From positions 1 to 64,000 of the forward strand of contig NATV01000114.1 in NCBI GenBank assembly GCA_003094535.1: 64,000 nucleotides of DNA, read 5' to 3'. The notes beneath the pieces are model-generated. The model worked only from the letters and a program-made list of their open reading frames with translations. It did not search any database and was not told where the DNA came from. This DNA is from a gamma proteobacterium symbiont of Ctena orbiculata. Its GTDB lineage: Bacteria > Pseudomonadota > Gammaproteobacteria > Chromatiales > Chromatiaceae. Made by a program: the position numbers and the translations under genes. The stretch's first letter is position 1. The number at the start of each line of letters is the position of its first letter. Positions 39,439-50,612 of the stretch are shown piece after piece.

Positions 39439-40713
39439 CTACTCCTCCATCCGCGCGGCCCGCTCACCTTCAGCGACATCGACGAAATTAAGCAGCACAC
39501 CTCCAACGATAAACAGTATGCTGATGGAGAGGATCGACAACCGGGTATCTCCGGTGAGCACCCCGATCCAGCCCATTAACAGCGGTCCCAGGACCGTCGC
39601 GAATTTCCCGAGCATATTGTAGAAGCCAAAAAACTCTGCCGATTGATTGGAGGGAATCAGGCGGGCATAGAGGGAACGGGAGAGGGCCTGAATACCGCCC
39701 TGTACCAAACCGATTGCGATGGCTAACAGATAGAATTCCCATACCGCCTCCATGTGATAGGCCCACAACAGTATCAACAGGTAGGTGAAAATGGCAATCA
39801 TGATGCCTTGTTTTGGGCCGCGTCTGTTTCCTATCTCGCCGAACACCATGGCGGCGGGAAAACCGACGAACTGGGTGATCAGCAGGGCGATCATCAGGTT
39901 GTTCGCATCGAAACCGATAGACAGTCCAAAGTCCACGGCCATTCTAACAATGGTATCGACGCCGTCGATATAGCACCAATAAGCGATCAGAAACAGGAAG
40001 GTCATGCGCAGTTGCTTGAGCTTACCGAAGGTGCTGCGCAATTGACGGAAACCCGCCAGCACCCAACCCTTTTCGGATTTACCCACCATTGGCTCTTCGA
40101 CCAAAAGAAACAGCGGTATGGAGAACAGGGCCCACCACAAAGCAACCAGAACGAATGAGAGTTTCACCGCCTGCGAGGCATCGGCAAGACCGAAAAACTC
40201 GGGAAAAAGGGTCATCAGGACATTAAAGGCGAACAACAAGCCACCGCCCAGATAGCCGAACGCGAAACCGTATGCCGAGACCTTGTCATAGTGCTGTTTT
40301 TGGGTCACCGAAACCATCAGCGCGTCATAGAAAATATTGCCGCCGGAAAACCCGAGCACGCCCAAGCCGTACAGCAGCAGGGCCATGGCCCAGTTCCCCA
40401 TGGCCACCAGGTAGAGGGAGCCGGTCATGACTATGCCCATAGCGGCAAAAAAGAGCAGAAAACGTTTTTTCGCCCCACCCTGATCCGCCAGCGCTCCCAG
40501 CAGCGGAGCCAGACAGACCACGATAATGCTCGCCACCGAGTTGGCCATTCCCAAGCGGAAAGTGCTCTCGGTTACCGCAACATCGGCACTCCAGTACTGT
40601 TTGAAAAAAATTGGGAAGAAGCCGGCCATCACCGTGGTGGCGAAGGCGGAGTTGGCCCAGTCATAGAGGCTCCATGCAAGAACCTTGGGCTCTCTTAACA
40701 ACTTGCTTGGCAA
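39439..40713 (-). CDS. MFS transporter, UMF1/Atg22-like
   Basis: 424 aa; SLYDWANSAFATTVMAGFFPIFFKQYW. Confidence 0.9.
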   Translation of the reverse strand: MPSKLLREPKVLAWSLYDWANSAFATTVMAGFFPIFFKQYWSADVAVTESTFRLGMANSVASIIVVCLAPLLGALADQGGAKKRFLLFFAAMGIVMTGSLYLVAMGNWAMALLLYGLGVLGFSGGNIFYDALMVSVTQKQHYDKVSAYGFAFGYLGGGLLFAFNVLMTLFPEFFGLADASQAVKLSFVLVALWWALFSIPLFLLVEEPMVGKSEKGWVLAGFRQLRSTFGKLKQLRMTFLFLIAYWCYIDGVDTIVRMAVDFGLSIGFDANNLMIALLITQFVGFPAAMVFGEIGNRRGPKQGIMIAIFTYLLILLWAYHMEAVWEFYLLAIAIGLVQGGIQALSRSLYARLIPSNQSAEFFGFYNMLGKFATVLGPLLMGWIGVLTGDTRLSILSISILFIVGGVLLNFVDVAEGERAARMEE

Positions 40714-40719
40714 TGGGAG

Positions 40720-41364
40720 CTACTCTTCGCTGCTCGATTCGCTGAGTGTAAGATTGGCGTTGATTGCCATTCTTACCAGTTCGGCAAGAGAATTCGCCTG
40801 CATCTTTTCCATCACCCGGGCACGGTGTGCCTCTACGGTTTTAGCGCTTACGCCAAGCCCGGTAGCGATCTCCTTGTTCGCCTTGCCGTTGGTCACCATT
40901 ACCATCACTTCATGCTCTCTTGGTGTCAGGCGTGCCAGGCGGGTGGCGATCTCCGCACGCTGTGCCTGCATATCCCGCTGTTTCACATCCAATGCCAATG
41001 CGTGTCGGATGCTCTCGAGCAACAATTCATCATTAAACGGCTTCTCGATGAAATCGACCGCGCCCGATTTCATCGCCCTAACAGCCATCGGTACGTCGCC
41101 ATGACCGGTAATTATGATAACGGGTATGGCGATCTGGTTGGCCCGCAGGTACTCCTGCAATTCCAGCCCGCTCATTCCGGGCATGCGAACATCCAGCAAC
41201 AGACAACCGGATCGTCCAGGATAGTAGCTTTTGATAAAGGCATCCGCCGATTCGAATGTCTCCACCTGCATGGAAACCGATTCTATAAGCCATTTCAGCG
41301 AATTCCGCATGGCTTGATCATCATCTACTACAAAAACTGTCGGTGGGTTGATCATGGTTATCAA
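40720..41364 (-). CDS. FixJ-family response regulator
   Basis: VFVVDDDQAMRNSLKWLIES...LLDVRMPGMSG...LTPREHEVMVMVTNGKANKEIA LuxR-type HTH. Confidence 0.93.
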   Translation of the reverse strand: MITMINPPTVFVVDDDQAMRNSLKWLIESVSMQVETFESADAFIKSYYPGRSGCLLLDVRMPGMSGLELQEYLRANQIAIPVIIITGHGDVPMAVRAMKSGAVDFIEKPFNDELLLESIRHALALDVKQRDMQAQRAEIATRLARLTPREHEVMVMVTNGKANKEIATGLGVSAKTVEAHRARVMEKMQANSLAELVRMAINANLTLSESSSEE

Positions 41365-43910
41365 AATCCTGGTAATTCGAGTTTAGGATCCGACGGCAGT
41401 ATGACGTGAAAGGTCGATCCTTTGCCAACTACGGAAACAACCTCGATGGTGCCTTGATGATCTTGCATGATTTTCTGGCTGATCCGCAACCCCATTCCCA
41501 TACCGCTTTTCTTAGTGGAAAAGAAGGCGTCAAAGAGATGCTCCAGCGTCTCTTCCGGTATTCCTGGGCCGGTGTCCTTGACGAGAACCTGCACACTCTT
41601 GTCGTCGATCCGCTCGGTGAGAAGCACGAGTCTACGTTCTCCCACGGCAACCTGCTTCATGGCATCGATGGCATTCCGCACCAGATTCAGCAACACCTGT
41701 TCGACCTGAACCAGATCGACCATTACCGGAAGGACTTCATCACTCAGATCCACGCTGACTTCAACCTTTTGACGGTTGGCCTCGAATTCTATGAAGGAGG
41801 CGACCTCCAAGACCAGGTGATTGAGATTGGCCGCCTCACGCTCCTGCGGACGTTTCCCCACAAGCGCCCGCAGCCGCTTGATTATCTCTCCCGCCCTTTC
41901 CGCCTGTGCCGTAATCTGCGCCATGGCATCCAGCAATTCAGCCTCACCGCCGCCACCCGATTGAATGCGCCTTACACAGCCACTGGCAAAATTGATTATC
42001 GCGGAGAGCGGTTGATTCAGTTCATGTGCCAGCCCTGTCGACATCTCGCCCATTGTACTAAGCCTACAAACATGGACAAGTTCAGACTGGTGCTGTCTGC
42101 TCTGTAGTTCCGCCATGCGCATCTGGGTAAAGTCCCGTCCATAGATGTTGACATAATCCACCTCGCTTATCGGCGCCAGCTGCAGGGAGAAGATCTGCTC
42201 CTCGATATTGATTTCGTATACCTTGTTTACCCCCTCCCTCAGTACGCTGGCGACCAGGTTGCGCCAGTAGAGCGGCAGTGTCTGGCCGCGCTCGCAATCC
42301 CAATAGGTCAACAGCGGCTCGCTGGCGTCATTAGCATAGACGATGACCCCTTTATCATTGATGCGCATGACCGGATTGGGATTTTCGCTGGCGAGCTTGG
42401 CCAAACTGGCAATCTCCCGTTCGGCCTGCATTCGCCCGCTGATATCCCGCAGATAGACATTGAACAGCGTCTGATGCTGCAGATGAATCGAGATCACCGA
42501 GCACTCGATCGCCTTCTCCTCACCTCGGATGGTCACCGCCATCATCAGCTGGTCCCGACAGAGACCGGGACTGGAACTCCTTTTGATACACTTCCCCAAC
42601 ATATCGCTGAAACGACTGCGATCATCGGTTTTGATCGCGATCTCTTCGAACCGCCTACCGATCAACATCCCCCTGGAATAACCAAATGTCTTGACTGCCG
42701 TTCCATTGACCTCCACAACCATCCCCTGCTCATTCAAGGTGACAATCGATACCATGGAGTTGTCAAACAGCGCACTTTTGAGCACTTCGGTCTCCCGAAT
42801 CCGCTTCTCCTGCTTGTCGTGTAACTTATCTCGAGCGGTGATCAGCTGACGGAAAAACCTTTTAACCCAATCCTCCAGCTGGAGGAGTTGGTTGCCTTTC
42901 TGGATAACCGGCTGCTGAATCCCAAGGGCATGCTGTCCGTAGCGGGAGATGCGTTGCAGTACCTGATTAATTTTGGCGGATATCAGATAGATGATGAAGG
43001 AGAACGCAATCACATAGACCAGGGCTGCAAACAGGCGGTCGAGTTGAGCCAGCTTGGTAATATTGTTTATGGTCTGCTGTACCACGTCCCGCGACACCAT
43101 GGTGGTGAACAGCGGATTTTGTTCCAAAGACTGGTCGTGGGTGATTGCCTGGGATGTCAGCAGATAGCTTTCACGCCAGTCCCGTAGATAGGAACCCCTG
43201 GGTATTTGCTCATTATCGCTACTGACCAGTAATCGCTGGTCATCGGAATCAACCAGTCCGATCAGGGTGTCCGTTCCATGGGCCATCTTCTGGGATTCCG
43301 CGAGAAAATGCTCGTTGATTTCGATGATCAACAGAATTACCGCGGGATCCGTCTCCTCTTGATAGGCAATATTCGACCATACCAAGAGATAGGGTGAACG
43401 GTTTAACAGAATAATCTCGGTTCCATCACGACCGGCATAGAGTTCAATGACACGCTCAACGCTGAATGGCAGCAACTTGTTTTGATAGATCTCTCGCGCA
43501 TTACCGCGGGTATCCAACAGTACAACCTGGGTTGGTTCAATCAAGCTTACCCTGGGGTGACCCGGCTCTAGCCAACTCGGCGTTTCGTTATAGTATCTCA
43601 CCCGCTGCGCCGACTCCTCCCAGGAGAAGGAGTTGAGATAGGTGATGAGCTGCCAGTGATTGGAGAGACTGTGCCCCTGGACCTGCCATTCGCGCAAAAA
43701 CTCCTCAAAACGCCGACGGGTCTCCACGGCGCGGACATCCAGCCGGCTCACCAGCTCATTGTGGAAGACCTGTTCGAGGTGTCTTCCCTGAACCGGGTCC
43801 AGCAACAGCCAGGTAACCATGCCGCATAAAATACCTGCCAGAAGCGAGAGCGCAGGTAGCGGGATATTGACCAGCCTGGCCCGCCATTTTTGTGTTTTAA
43901 AAATCGTCAT
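41361..43910 (-). CDS. PAS-domain membrane sensor histidine kinase
   Basis: Two TMs flanking a large periplasmic region, PAS repeats, H-box STGLAHELNQPLSAIINFASGC, ATPase LNLVRNAIDAM; overlaps the FixJ-like start. Confidence 0.93.
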   Translation of the reverse strand: MTIFKTQKWRARLVNIPLPALSLLAGILCGMVTWLLLDPVQGRHLEQVFHNELVSRLDVRAVETRRRFEEFLREWQVQGHSLSNHWQLITYLNSFSWEESAQRVRYYNETPSWLEPGHPRVSLIEPTQVVLLDTRGNAREIYQNKLLPFSVERVIELYAGRDGTEIILLNRSPYLLVWSNIAYQEETDPAVILLIIEINEHFLAESQKMAHGTDTLIGLVDSDDQRLLVSSDNEQIPRGSYLRDWRESYLLTSQAITHDQSLEQNPLFTTMVSRDVVQQTINNITKLAQLDRLFAALVYVIAFSFIIYLISAKINQVLQRISRYGQHALGIQQPVIQKGNQLLQLEDWVKRFFRQLITARDKLHDKQEKRIRETEVLKSALFDNSMVSIVTLNEQGMVVEVNGTAVKTFGYSRGMLIGRRFEEIAIKTDDRSRFSDMLGKCIKRSSSPGLCRDQLMMAVTIRGEEKAIECSVISIHLQHQTLFNVYLRDISGRMQAEREIASLAKLASENPNPVMRINDKGVIVYANDASEPLLTYWDCERGQTLPLYWRNLVASVLREGVNKVYEINIEEQIFSLQLAPISEVDYVNIYGRDFTQMRMAELQSRQHQSELVHVCRLSTMGEMSTGLAHELNQPLSAIINFASGCVRRIQSGGGGEAELLDAMAQITAQAERAGEIIKRLRALVGKRPQEREAANLNHLVLEVASFIEFEANRQKVEVSVDLSDEVLPVMVDLVQVEQVLLNLVRNAIDAMKQVAVGERRLVLLTERIDDKSVQVLVKDTGPGIPEETLEHLFDAFFSTKKSGMGMGLRISQKIMQDHQGTIEVVSVVGKGSTFHVILPSDPKLELPGF

Positions 43911-44152
43911 AGTGCGGCAATCGTGGTGAACGGCAAAAAAACTAAATAAAATCAAAATAACAGCTAGGTATCAGAACAGGCGAATACAGGGTAAGCCGGC
44001 CACGGCACCCTTTTTACCCTTGTTGTGGCCACGATTCCAGTTTAACCGGCAAAATAGCCCTGTCATGGCGGAAATAGCGGGGGCCTGATGAACTGGACAA
44101 TGCCGCTGGCTCACGCTATCGGCCGGTGAGGCCAGGGATTTTAGAGGGGTGT

Positions 44153-44184
44153 CCACAATAAAAAAAAGACGCAGAATGCGTCTT
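44153..44184 (-). terminator. Rho-independent terminator after PilZ gene
   Basis: Reverse strand AAGACGCATTCTGCGTCTTTTTTTTATTG: perfect stem plus U-tract. Confidence 0.8.
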
Positions 44185-44242
44185 CTTGAAAGCGGATTCC
44201 AGCTAGCTGGAAATATTATAATTTTCAGGAGGTTCAGTCAGA

Positions 44243-44635
44243 TCAATAGGCATTGACCTGTTTTGGCAGGTGATGGGATGTATCACTGTAGCCATGATAC
44301 ATATAGGCCCTCTCCGCCACTGTGGCATAGCCATATAACATCTTGCGTAGCATCTGTCTGACGCCGGCGTCCAGTTCACTGAACATCAGCCCCAGGCAAC
44401 CCGATTGCTGATGTACGATGAACGCCTTCGCTTGGCACTGTTTTTGACAGCCACAGCTTTCAACGGGAAAGGTTACATCAACGATCGGATTCAGTCGGTG
44501 CAGGTTGTCGCCGATATCGACTAACATACCACTCAAGCTGATATTTCTGATCTTTCCCTGAATTTCACCATGATTCCGGTCAATAATGACAATTTCTGAT
44601 GACAGCAACTTGCGATGGTCACGTCTGTGTTCCAT
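44243..44635 (-). CDS. PilZ-domain protein with Cys cluster
   Basis: MEHRRDHRKLLSSEIVIIDRNHGEIQGKIRNISLSGMLVDI (RxxxR and SxSG PilZ signature); VESCGCQKQCQAKAF. Confidence 0.82.
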   Translation of the reverse strand: MEHRRDHRKLLSSEIVIIDRNHGEIQGKIRNISLSGMLVDIGDNLHRLNPIVDVTFPVESCGCQKQCQAKAFIVHQQSGCLGLMFSELDAGVRQMLRKMLYGYATVAERAYMYHGYSDTSHHLPKQVNAY

Positions 44636-44794
44636 GCTTTCGCTCCATATGTCAGCTCTGTAGTATTGGGACTTAAAATTATGGACCCTGGTAGGAATAA
44701 TTCAAATCGGTAGTAATGCTTCCAGACATTAGGGTTTGTCCTAAGTCCCATCCCGTCACGCAGTTAAATCAGCACCCGATGTGAAACACTATAG

Positions 44795-45235
44795 ATGTCA
44801 AAAAAGAGCAGTATAGATCTGGTCCATGCTCCCGTTCCGGGTATACTTCGGCGTCTTGCCGCCATCTTCTACGATGGCTTGTTGTTGCTGGCACTGCTGT
44901 TTGTCGCGACCGCCGTCATCACCTTGCCACTGGGTAGACCGAGTGGTGCATCGCTCCCGATATTTCAATTTTTTATCTTTGAAATCATACCTTTACTTTT
45001 CTTTACCGGATTTTGGACCCGGGGTGGCCAAACCCTCGGCATGCGTGCCTGGCGACTCAAGCTGATACGGTTTGATGGGGGGGATGTAAGCTGGGGGGAC
45101 GCACTCAAACGCCATCTTGCCGCCCTCCTCTCACTCCTTGTTTTTGGGCTCGGCTTTATCTGGATCCTGGTCGATCCTGAAAAACTCGCCTGGCACGACC
45201 GACTCTCTCAGACCCGACTGATTATCGTCGATTAG
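44795..45235 (+). CDS. RDD-family membrane protein
   Basis: GILRRLAAIFYDGLLLLALLF...GGQTLGMRAWRLKLI...LVDPEKLAWHDRLSQTRLI. Confidence 0.92.
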   Translation: MSKKSSIDLVHAPVPGILRRLAAIFYDGLLLLALLFVATAVITLPLGRPSGASLPIFQFFIFEIIPLLFFTGFWTRGGQTLGMRAWRLKLIRFDGGDVSWGDALKRHLAALLSLLVFGLGFIWILVDPEKLAWHDRLSQTRLIIVD

Positions 45236-45405
45236 TTGATACAGATCACGTTTTTAGTTAGACGATTTCCAGGCGTAAAGAATCACCTGTGGCGTTAACC
45301 GGAAGCGCCAATAGCAGACTGTTATTCTCGATCCTCAACAGGAGCGCAAATTCTACCCCTTTTGGGGTAGTAATGTAGGCCGCAACTGAACCTCAACTCC
45401 GCTTG

Positions 45406-46743
<1,338 letters not shown>

Positions 46744-46784
46744 TTACAATAAAGTTTGCGATTCTTGCAGAATTTGTTACAGAG

Positions 46785-47963
46785 TCAAATAGAAATCAGC
46801 CGCCACTGACCATCCGCCAACACCAGCTGTTGATCACATCCCATCTCTTTTGCGTCACCATGCTGACCGGGCAGCGCGCAGATCACCCTCTGCCCTGCAG
46901 CCCGCAGACGTTCGATCTCCTGTTGCAGACCCGGATCATCCGACCAGGGGGCGAAAACGGCTGACCGGTCTGCGATCTGCTGCTGTTGGGCAACGCGTAT
47001 CAGGGTTTTAAGGTCGGTGCTGAAACCGGTCGCCGGTCTCGACCTCCCGAAAACGCTTCCGATAGCATCATAGCGTCCACCGCGAGCGATCTCCTTTCCG
47101 CTGCCGGGCACAAAAGCCGCGAATACAACACCGGTGTGGAAGTGGTATCCCCGCAACTCCGCAAGGTCAAAATGGACCGGAATCTGCGGCAGCCAGACAG
47201 CGATCTGTTCAGCCACCATCCGCAGATAGTGCAACGCCTGCTTGACCCTGTCCGAGGCATCCCGCAGCAGCTCTGTAGCCTGCTGTAGTGCGTCATCGCC
47301 GTTCAGCGCACCCAGATGGGCAAGCATGGCGGCGTGCTCAGAATCGATCGAAAAGGCATCGAGGAGGCGTTCGACTTCAGGCATCGCCTTGCGCTGCAGC
47401 GCAGCGAAGAGTTCGCGCTCCTGGTATTTGTTGAGGCCGGCCTGTTCGGCCAGTCCTTTATAGATACCGACATGCCCCAGGTCGAGATAGACATTCTCCA
47501 CCCCGGTTGTCTTCAGCGTCTCCATCATCAAGCGCAGCACTTCGATGTCGCTCTCGACACCACTGTGCCCGTAGAGCTCGGCACCGATTTGCAGCGGACT
47601 GCGGGTACCTGCAAATCCATCAGAGCGGGTATGCAGCACGGTCCCCAGGTAACAGAGACGGGTCGGGCATCGGGAACGGATATGGTGGGCATCGATTCGC
47701 GCAGCCTGGGGAGTGATATCGGCACGAATCCCCATCATCCTCCCGGAGAGCTGGTCTGTCAGTTTGAAGGTGTTGAGGTCCAGGTCACTGCCCGTACCCG
47801 TCAACAGGGAGTCGAGAAATTCGACAAACGGCGGAATTACAAAATCGTAGCCCCAGCTACCGTAGAGGTCGAGCAGCTCGCGGCGTTTTCGTTCGATGAT
47901 ACCCGCTTCCGGTGGAAGCACTTCATCGATGCCATCAGGCAGTATCCAGCGTTCGTTTTCCAT
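46785..47963 (-). CDS. hisZ: ATP phosphoribosyltransferase regulatory subunit HisZ
   Basis: RWILPDGIDEVLPPEAGIIERKRRELLDLYGSWGYDFVIPPFVEFLDSLLTG; next to purA. Confidence 0.95.
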   Translation of the reverse strand: MENERWILPDGIDEVLPPEAGIIERKRRELLDLYGSWGYDFVIPPFVEFLDSLLTGTGSDLDLNTFKLTDQLSGRMMGIRADITPQAARIDAHHIRSRCPTRLCYLGTVLHTRSDGFAGTRSPLQIGAELYGHSGVESDIEVLRLMMETLKTTGVENVYLDLGHVGIYKGLAEQAGLNKYQERELFAALQRKAMPEVERLLDAFSIDSEHAAMLAHLGALNGDDALQQATELLRDASDRVKQALHYLRMVAEQIAVWLPQIPVHFDLAELRGYHFHTGVVFAAFVPGSGKEIARGGRYDAIGSVFGRSRPATGFSTDLKTLIRVAQQQQIADRSAVFAPWSDDPGLQQEIERLRAAGQRVICALPGQHGDAKEMGCDQQLVLADGQWRLISI

Positions 47964-47991
47964 CTCAGGGAGTGTTAACACTTAGTAATTA

Positions 47992-48177
47992 TCAATTCAC
48001 AAGATAGAGCAGGACGACTCCGCAAACCATGCTGATCAGGCCGCTTATTCTCAACGAGCGGTTATCTTGCTGCGCTATCATCACCAGGACTTCCCGCATG
48101 CTTTTCGGACCGAGGAAAGGCCAGATACCCTCGATCACCAGCAACAGTGCCAGGGCCACAAGCAAATCATGCCACAT
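47992..48177 (-). CDS. DUF2065 family protein (YjeT-like)
   Basis: MWHDLLVALALLLVIEGIWPFLGPKSMREVLVMIAQQDNRSLRISGLISMVCGVVLLYLVN. Confidence 0.88.
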   Translation of the reverse strand: MWHDLLVALALLLVIEGIWPFLGPKSMREVLVMIAQQDNRSLRISGLISMVCGVVLLYLVN

Positions 48178-48391
48178 CGATGAATACCCCATAAAAAAAC
48201 CGGGGATCATCCCGGTCGAAGCATGCGGTCCGCCAGGACCGCCGGCCATTGTCTCAAAGCTGGAGTGCGTTGTCCATTGAGGTTTCGGCATCCAACCCCG
48301 ACAGTTGCACCCAGGGGCCCAGGCAGCTACCCCGGCGCATCCTCCGGGTCGCTTCACCTAGGGCCTGTGTGTAGGAGTTGAATGGAAGAGC

Positions 48392-49258
48392 CTATTGACC
48401 CCCCTGGTTTTTCAGATAGCGGAAGAAATCGGAATCTGGTTGTAAAACCATCACATCCGAGCGATCCTGGAAGCTATTCTTATAGGCGTTCAGGCTGCGA
48501 TAAAAGGAGTAGAACTCGCTGTCCTGTTTATAGGCGTTGGCATAGGTCTCCGCCGCCTTGCCATCTCCCTCGCCGCGCAGTTTCTCAGCCTCGCGATAGG
48601 CATCGGCGACAATCACCACCCGCTCGCGATCGGCATTGGCGCGAATCTTTTCCGCTGCCTCGGCACCCTTGGCGCGAAGATCCCTGGCAACACGCTCACG
48701 TTCTGCGCGCATCCGCTGATAGACCGATTCGCTGACTTCAGGTGGCAGATCGATCTGCTTGACCCTCACATCGAGGATCTCGACGCCTAGTTCTGCCGCC
48801 TGGGCATCGGAATCCCTGGTCAACTTATCCATGATCTCAGTACGCTCGCCGGAGATTACCTCCTGTACTGTGCGTTTACCAAACTCATCACGCAGACTGG
48901 TATTGATACGCTCCTGCAACAGGCGGGCGGTCTTCTCGAGACTTCCGCCGGTAGAGCGATAATATTGCGCCACACTCGCGATACGCCATTTGGCAAAATA
49001 GTCGACGATCACATCCTTTTTCTCGGCGGTGAGAAATCGCTCCGGACGAGAATCCATGGTCTGGATTCTGGCATCGAAGGTCTGCACATTGTTGAGAACC
49101 GGTACCAGCCAGTGGAGACCCGGCTTATAGTCGGTGGAGACGATCTCGCCGAGTCGCAGTTTCAACGCCACTTCCCACTGATTGACAATGAACGCGGAAC
49201 TGTAGATGACGATTGCAGCAATCGCAGCGAAAGGGATCAACACTTTAGCGAATTTCAT
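48392..49258 (-). CDS. hflC: FtsH protease modulator HflC
   Basis: SPFH protein, downstream of and overlapping hflK; AFIVNQWEVALKLRLGEIVSTDYKPGLHWLVP. Confidence 0.96.
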   Translation of the reverse strand: MKFAKVLIPFAAIAAIVIYSSAFIVNQWEVALKLRLGEIVSTDYKPGLHWLVPVLNNVQTFDARIQTMDSRPERFLTAEKKDVIVDYFAKWRIASVAQYYRSTGGSLEKTARLLQERINTSLRDEFGKRTVQEVISGERTEIMDKLTRDSDAQAAELGVEILDVRVKQIDLPPEVSESVYQRMRAERERVARDLRAKGAEAAEKIRANADRERVVIVADAYREAEKLRGEGDGKAAETYANAYKQDSEFYSFYRSLNAYKNSFQDRSDVMVLQPDSDFFRYLKNQGGQ

Positions 49259-50412
49259 CAGCGAGACCCCCGTGTACGATCGACGTTGCGGATCTGCCCG
49301 GAACTGCCCTGGCTACGGGTAGTCTCCTGGGTCGAGAACTGCGGCTGTCGCGTTGTGTTACTCTTCTCATCACTCTGTATCAATTTATCAAGGGGCAGAT
49401 ACATCAGGCTGTTCCCGCCCTCTGCCGTATCCAGCATCACTTTGCTCGATTGACCGAGCATCGACTCGATGGCATCGAGATAGAGGCGTTCCCGGGTAAC
49501 CTCGGGCTCGCGGCGATACTCTTTCAGAATCGCGAGGAAGCGGCTGACATCACCTTCCGCTTCGGCAATCACCCGATCCCGGTAGGCATTGGCATCGGCC
49601 AGACGTCGTGCCGCCTCACCACGCGCTTTCGGCACCACCTCATTGGCATAGGCTTCCGCCTGATTCTCCAGCCGCTCCTTGTCCTCGCGCGCCTTGATGG
49701 CGTCATCAAACGCGCTCTTCACCTGTTCCGGCGGTTTTGCGGGCTGCATGTTGACACTGGTGATGATGAGGCCCGTCTTGTAGGTGTCGACCAGACCCTG
49801 TGCACCTGTCTTTATCCGATCCGCAATGGCGCCACGTCCCTGGGTGAGGATAAAGTCAAGGTCGCTCTTACCGATAATTTCACGCACAGCGGTTTCGGTG
49901 GCATCACGCAAGGTCTTGTTGGGATCCCGGTCCTGGAAAAGGAAATCGGCCGCATCCTGAATACGGGACTGGATGGTGAATTCCACGTCGACGATATTCT
50001 CATCACGGGTCAACATCTGCGCCTTGTGACGAAACGAGGAGATCTGGTCTACGTTGACCAGGATGCGCCGCTCGACTGGAAACGGAATATGCCAGTGGGG
50101 TCCGGGTTGCGTGGTCTCGGAATAGGCACCGAATCGCAAGACCACACCGCGTTCGGCAGGTTCGACGATGTAGATACCGCTGGCTATCCAGACAATCAGG
50201 GCGATAACCACAATCACAGTGATCGACTTGGAACCCGGCCCCGAGCCGCCGCCCACCGACGAACCGCCGCGGGAAGGCTTGCCGCCACCGAAGATTCCAC
50301 CGAATTTATCCTGAAGTTTCTTTACCACCTCATCCAGGTCTGGTGGACCCTGATCGCCACCTTTACCGCTCCAGGGATCTTTACCGTTACCACCCGGTTC
50401 ATTCCAGGCCAT
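49258..50412 (-). CDS. hflK: FtsH protease modulator HflK
   Basis: MAWNEPGGNGKDPWSGKGGDQGPPDLDEVVKKLQDKFGGIFGG. Confidence 0.97.
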   Translation of the reverse strand: MAWNEPGGNGKDPWSGKGGDQGPPDLDEVVKKLQDKFGGIFGGGKPSRGGSSVGGGSGPGSKSITVIVVIALIVWIASGIYIVEPAERGVVLRFGAYSETTQPGPHWHIPFPVERRILVNVDQISSFRHKAQMLTRDENIVDVEFTIQSRIQDAADFLFQDRDPNKTLRDATETAVREIIGKSDLDFILTQGRGAIADRIKTGAQGLVDTYKTGLIITSVNMQPAKPPEQVKSAFDDAIKAREDKERLENQAEAYANEVVPKARGEAARRLADANAYRDRVIAEAEGDVSRFLAILKEYRREPEVTRERLYLDAIESMLGQSSKVMLDTAEGGNSLMYLPLDKLIQSDEKSNTTRQPQFSTQETTRSQGSSGQIRNVDRTRGSR

Positions 50413-50612
50413 TGAACACTCCAACTAAGTTACTGGTTTAATCCGCTTCAAATCAGACAACAGAAATATGTATATGGGGTCGATTACTGCCAAACTCAAT
50501 CCATCTTCTCGCAAAAGCGGGATTAGGAGATCCATCCCACCCCATTCTGGCGACATTCTATCAGCACCCAGGGACCGAGGGTATATCGTCATGAATTCTG
50601 TGACCTCGAACA

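Noticed and set aside
45353-45370. CTACCCCTTTTGGGGTAG hairpin between RDD gene and purA as a terminator
   Set aside because: No following U-tract on either strand; could be a bidirectional terminator but not supported well enough
49450-50415. 321-aa plus-strand ORF antisense to hflK
   Set aside because: Shadow ORF; no motifs
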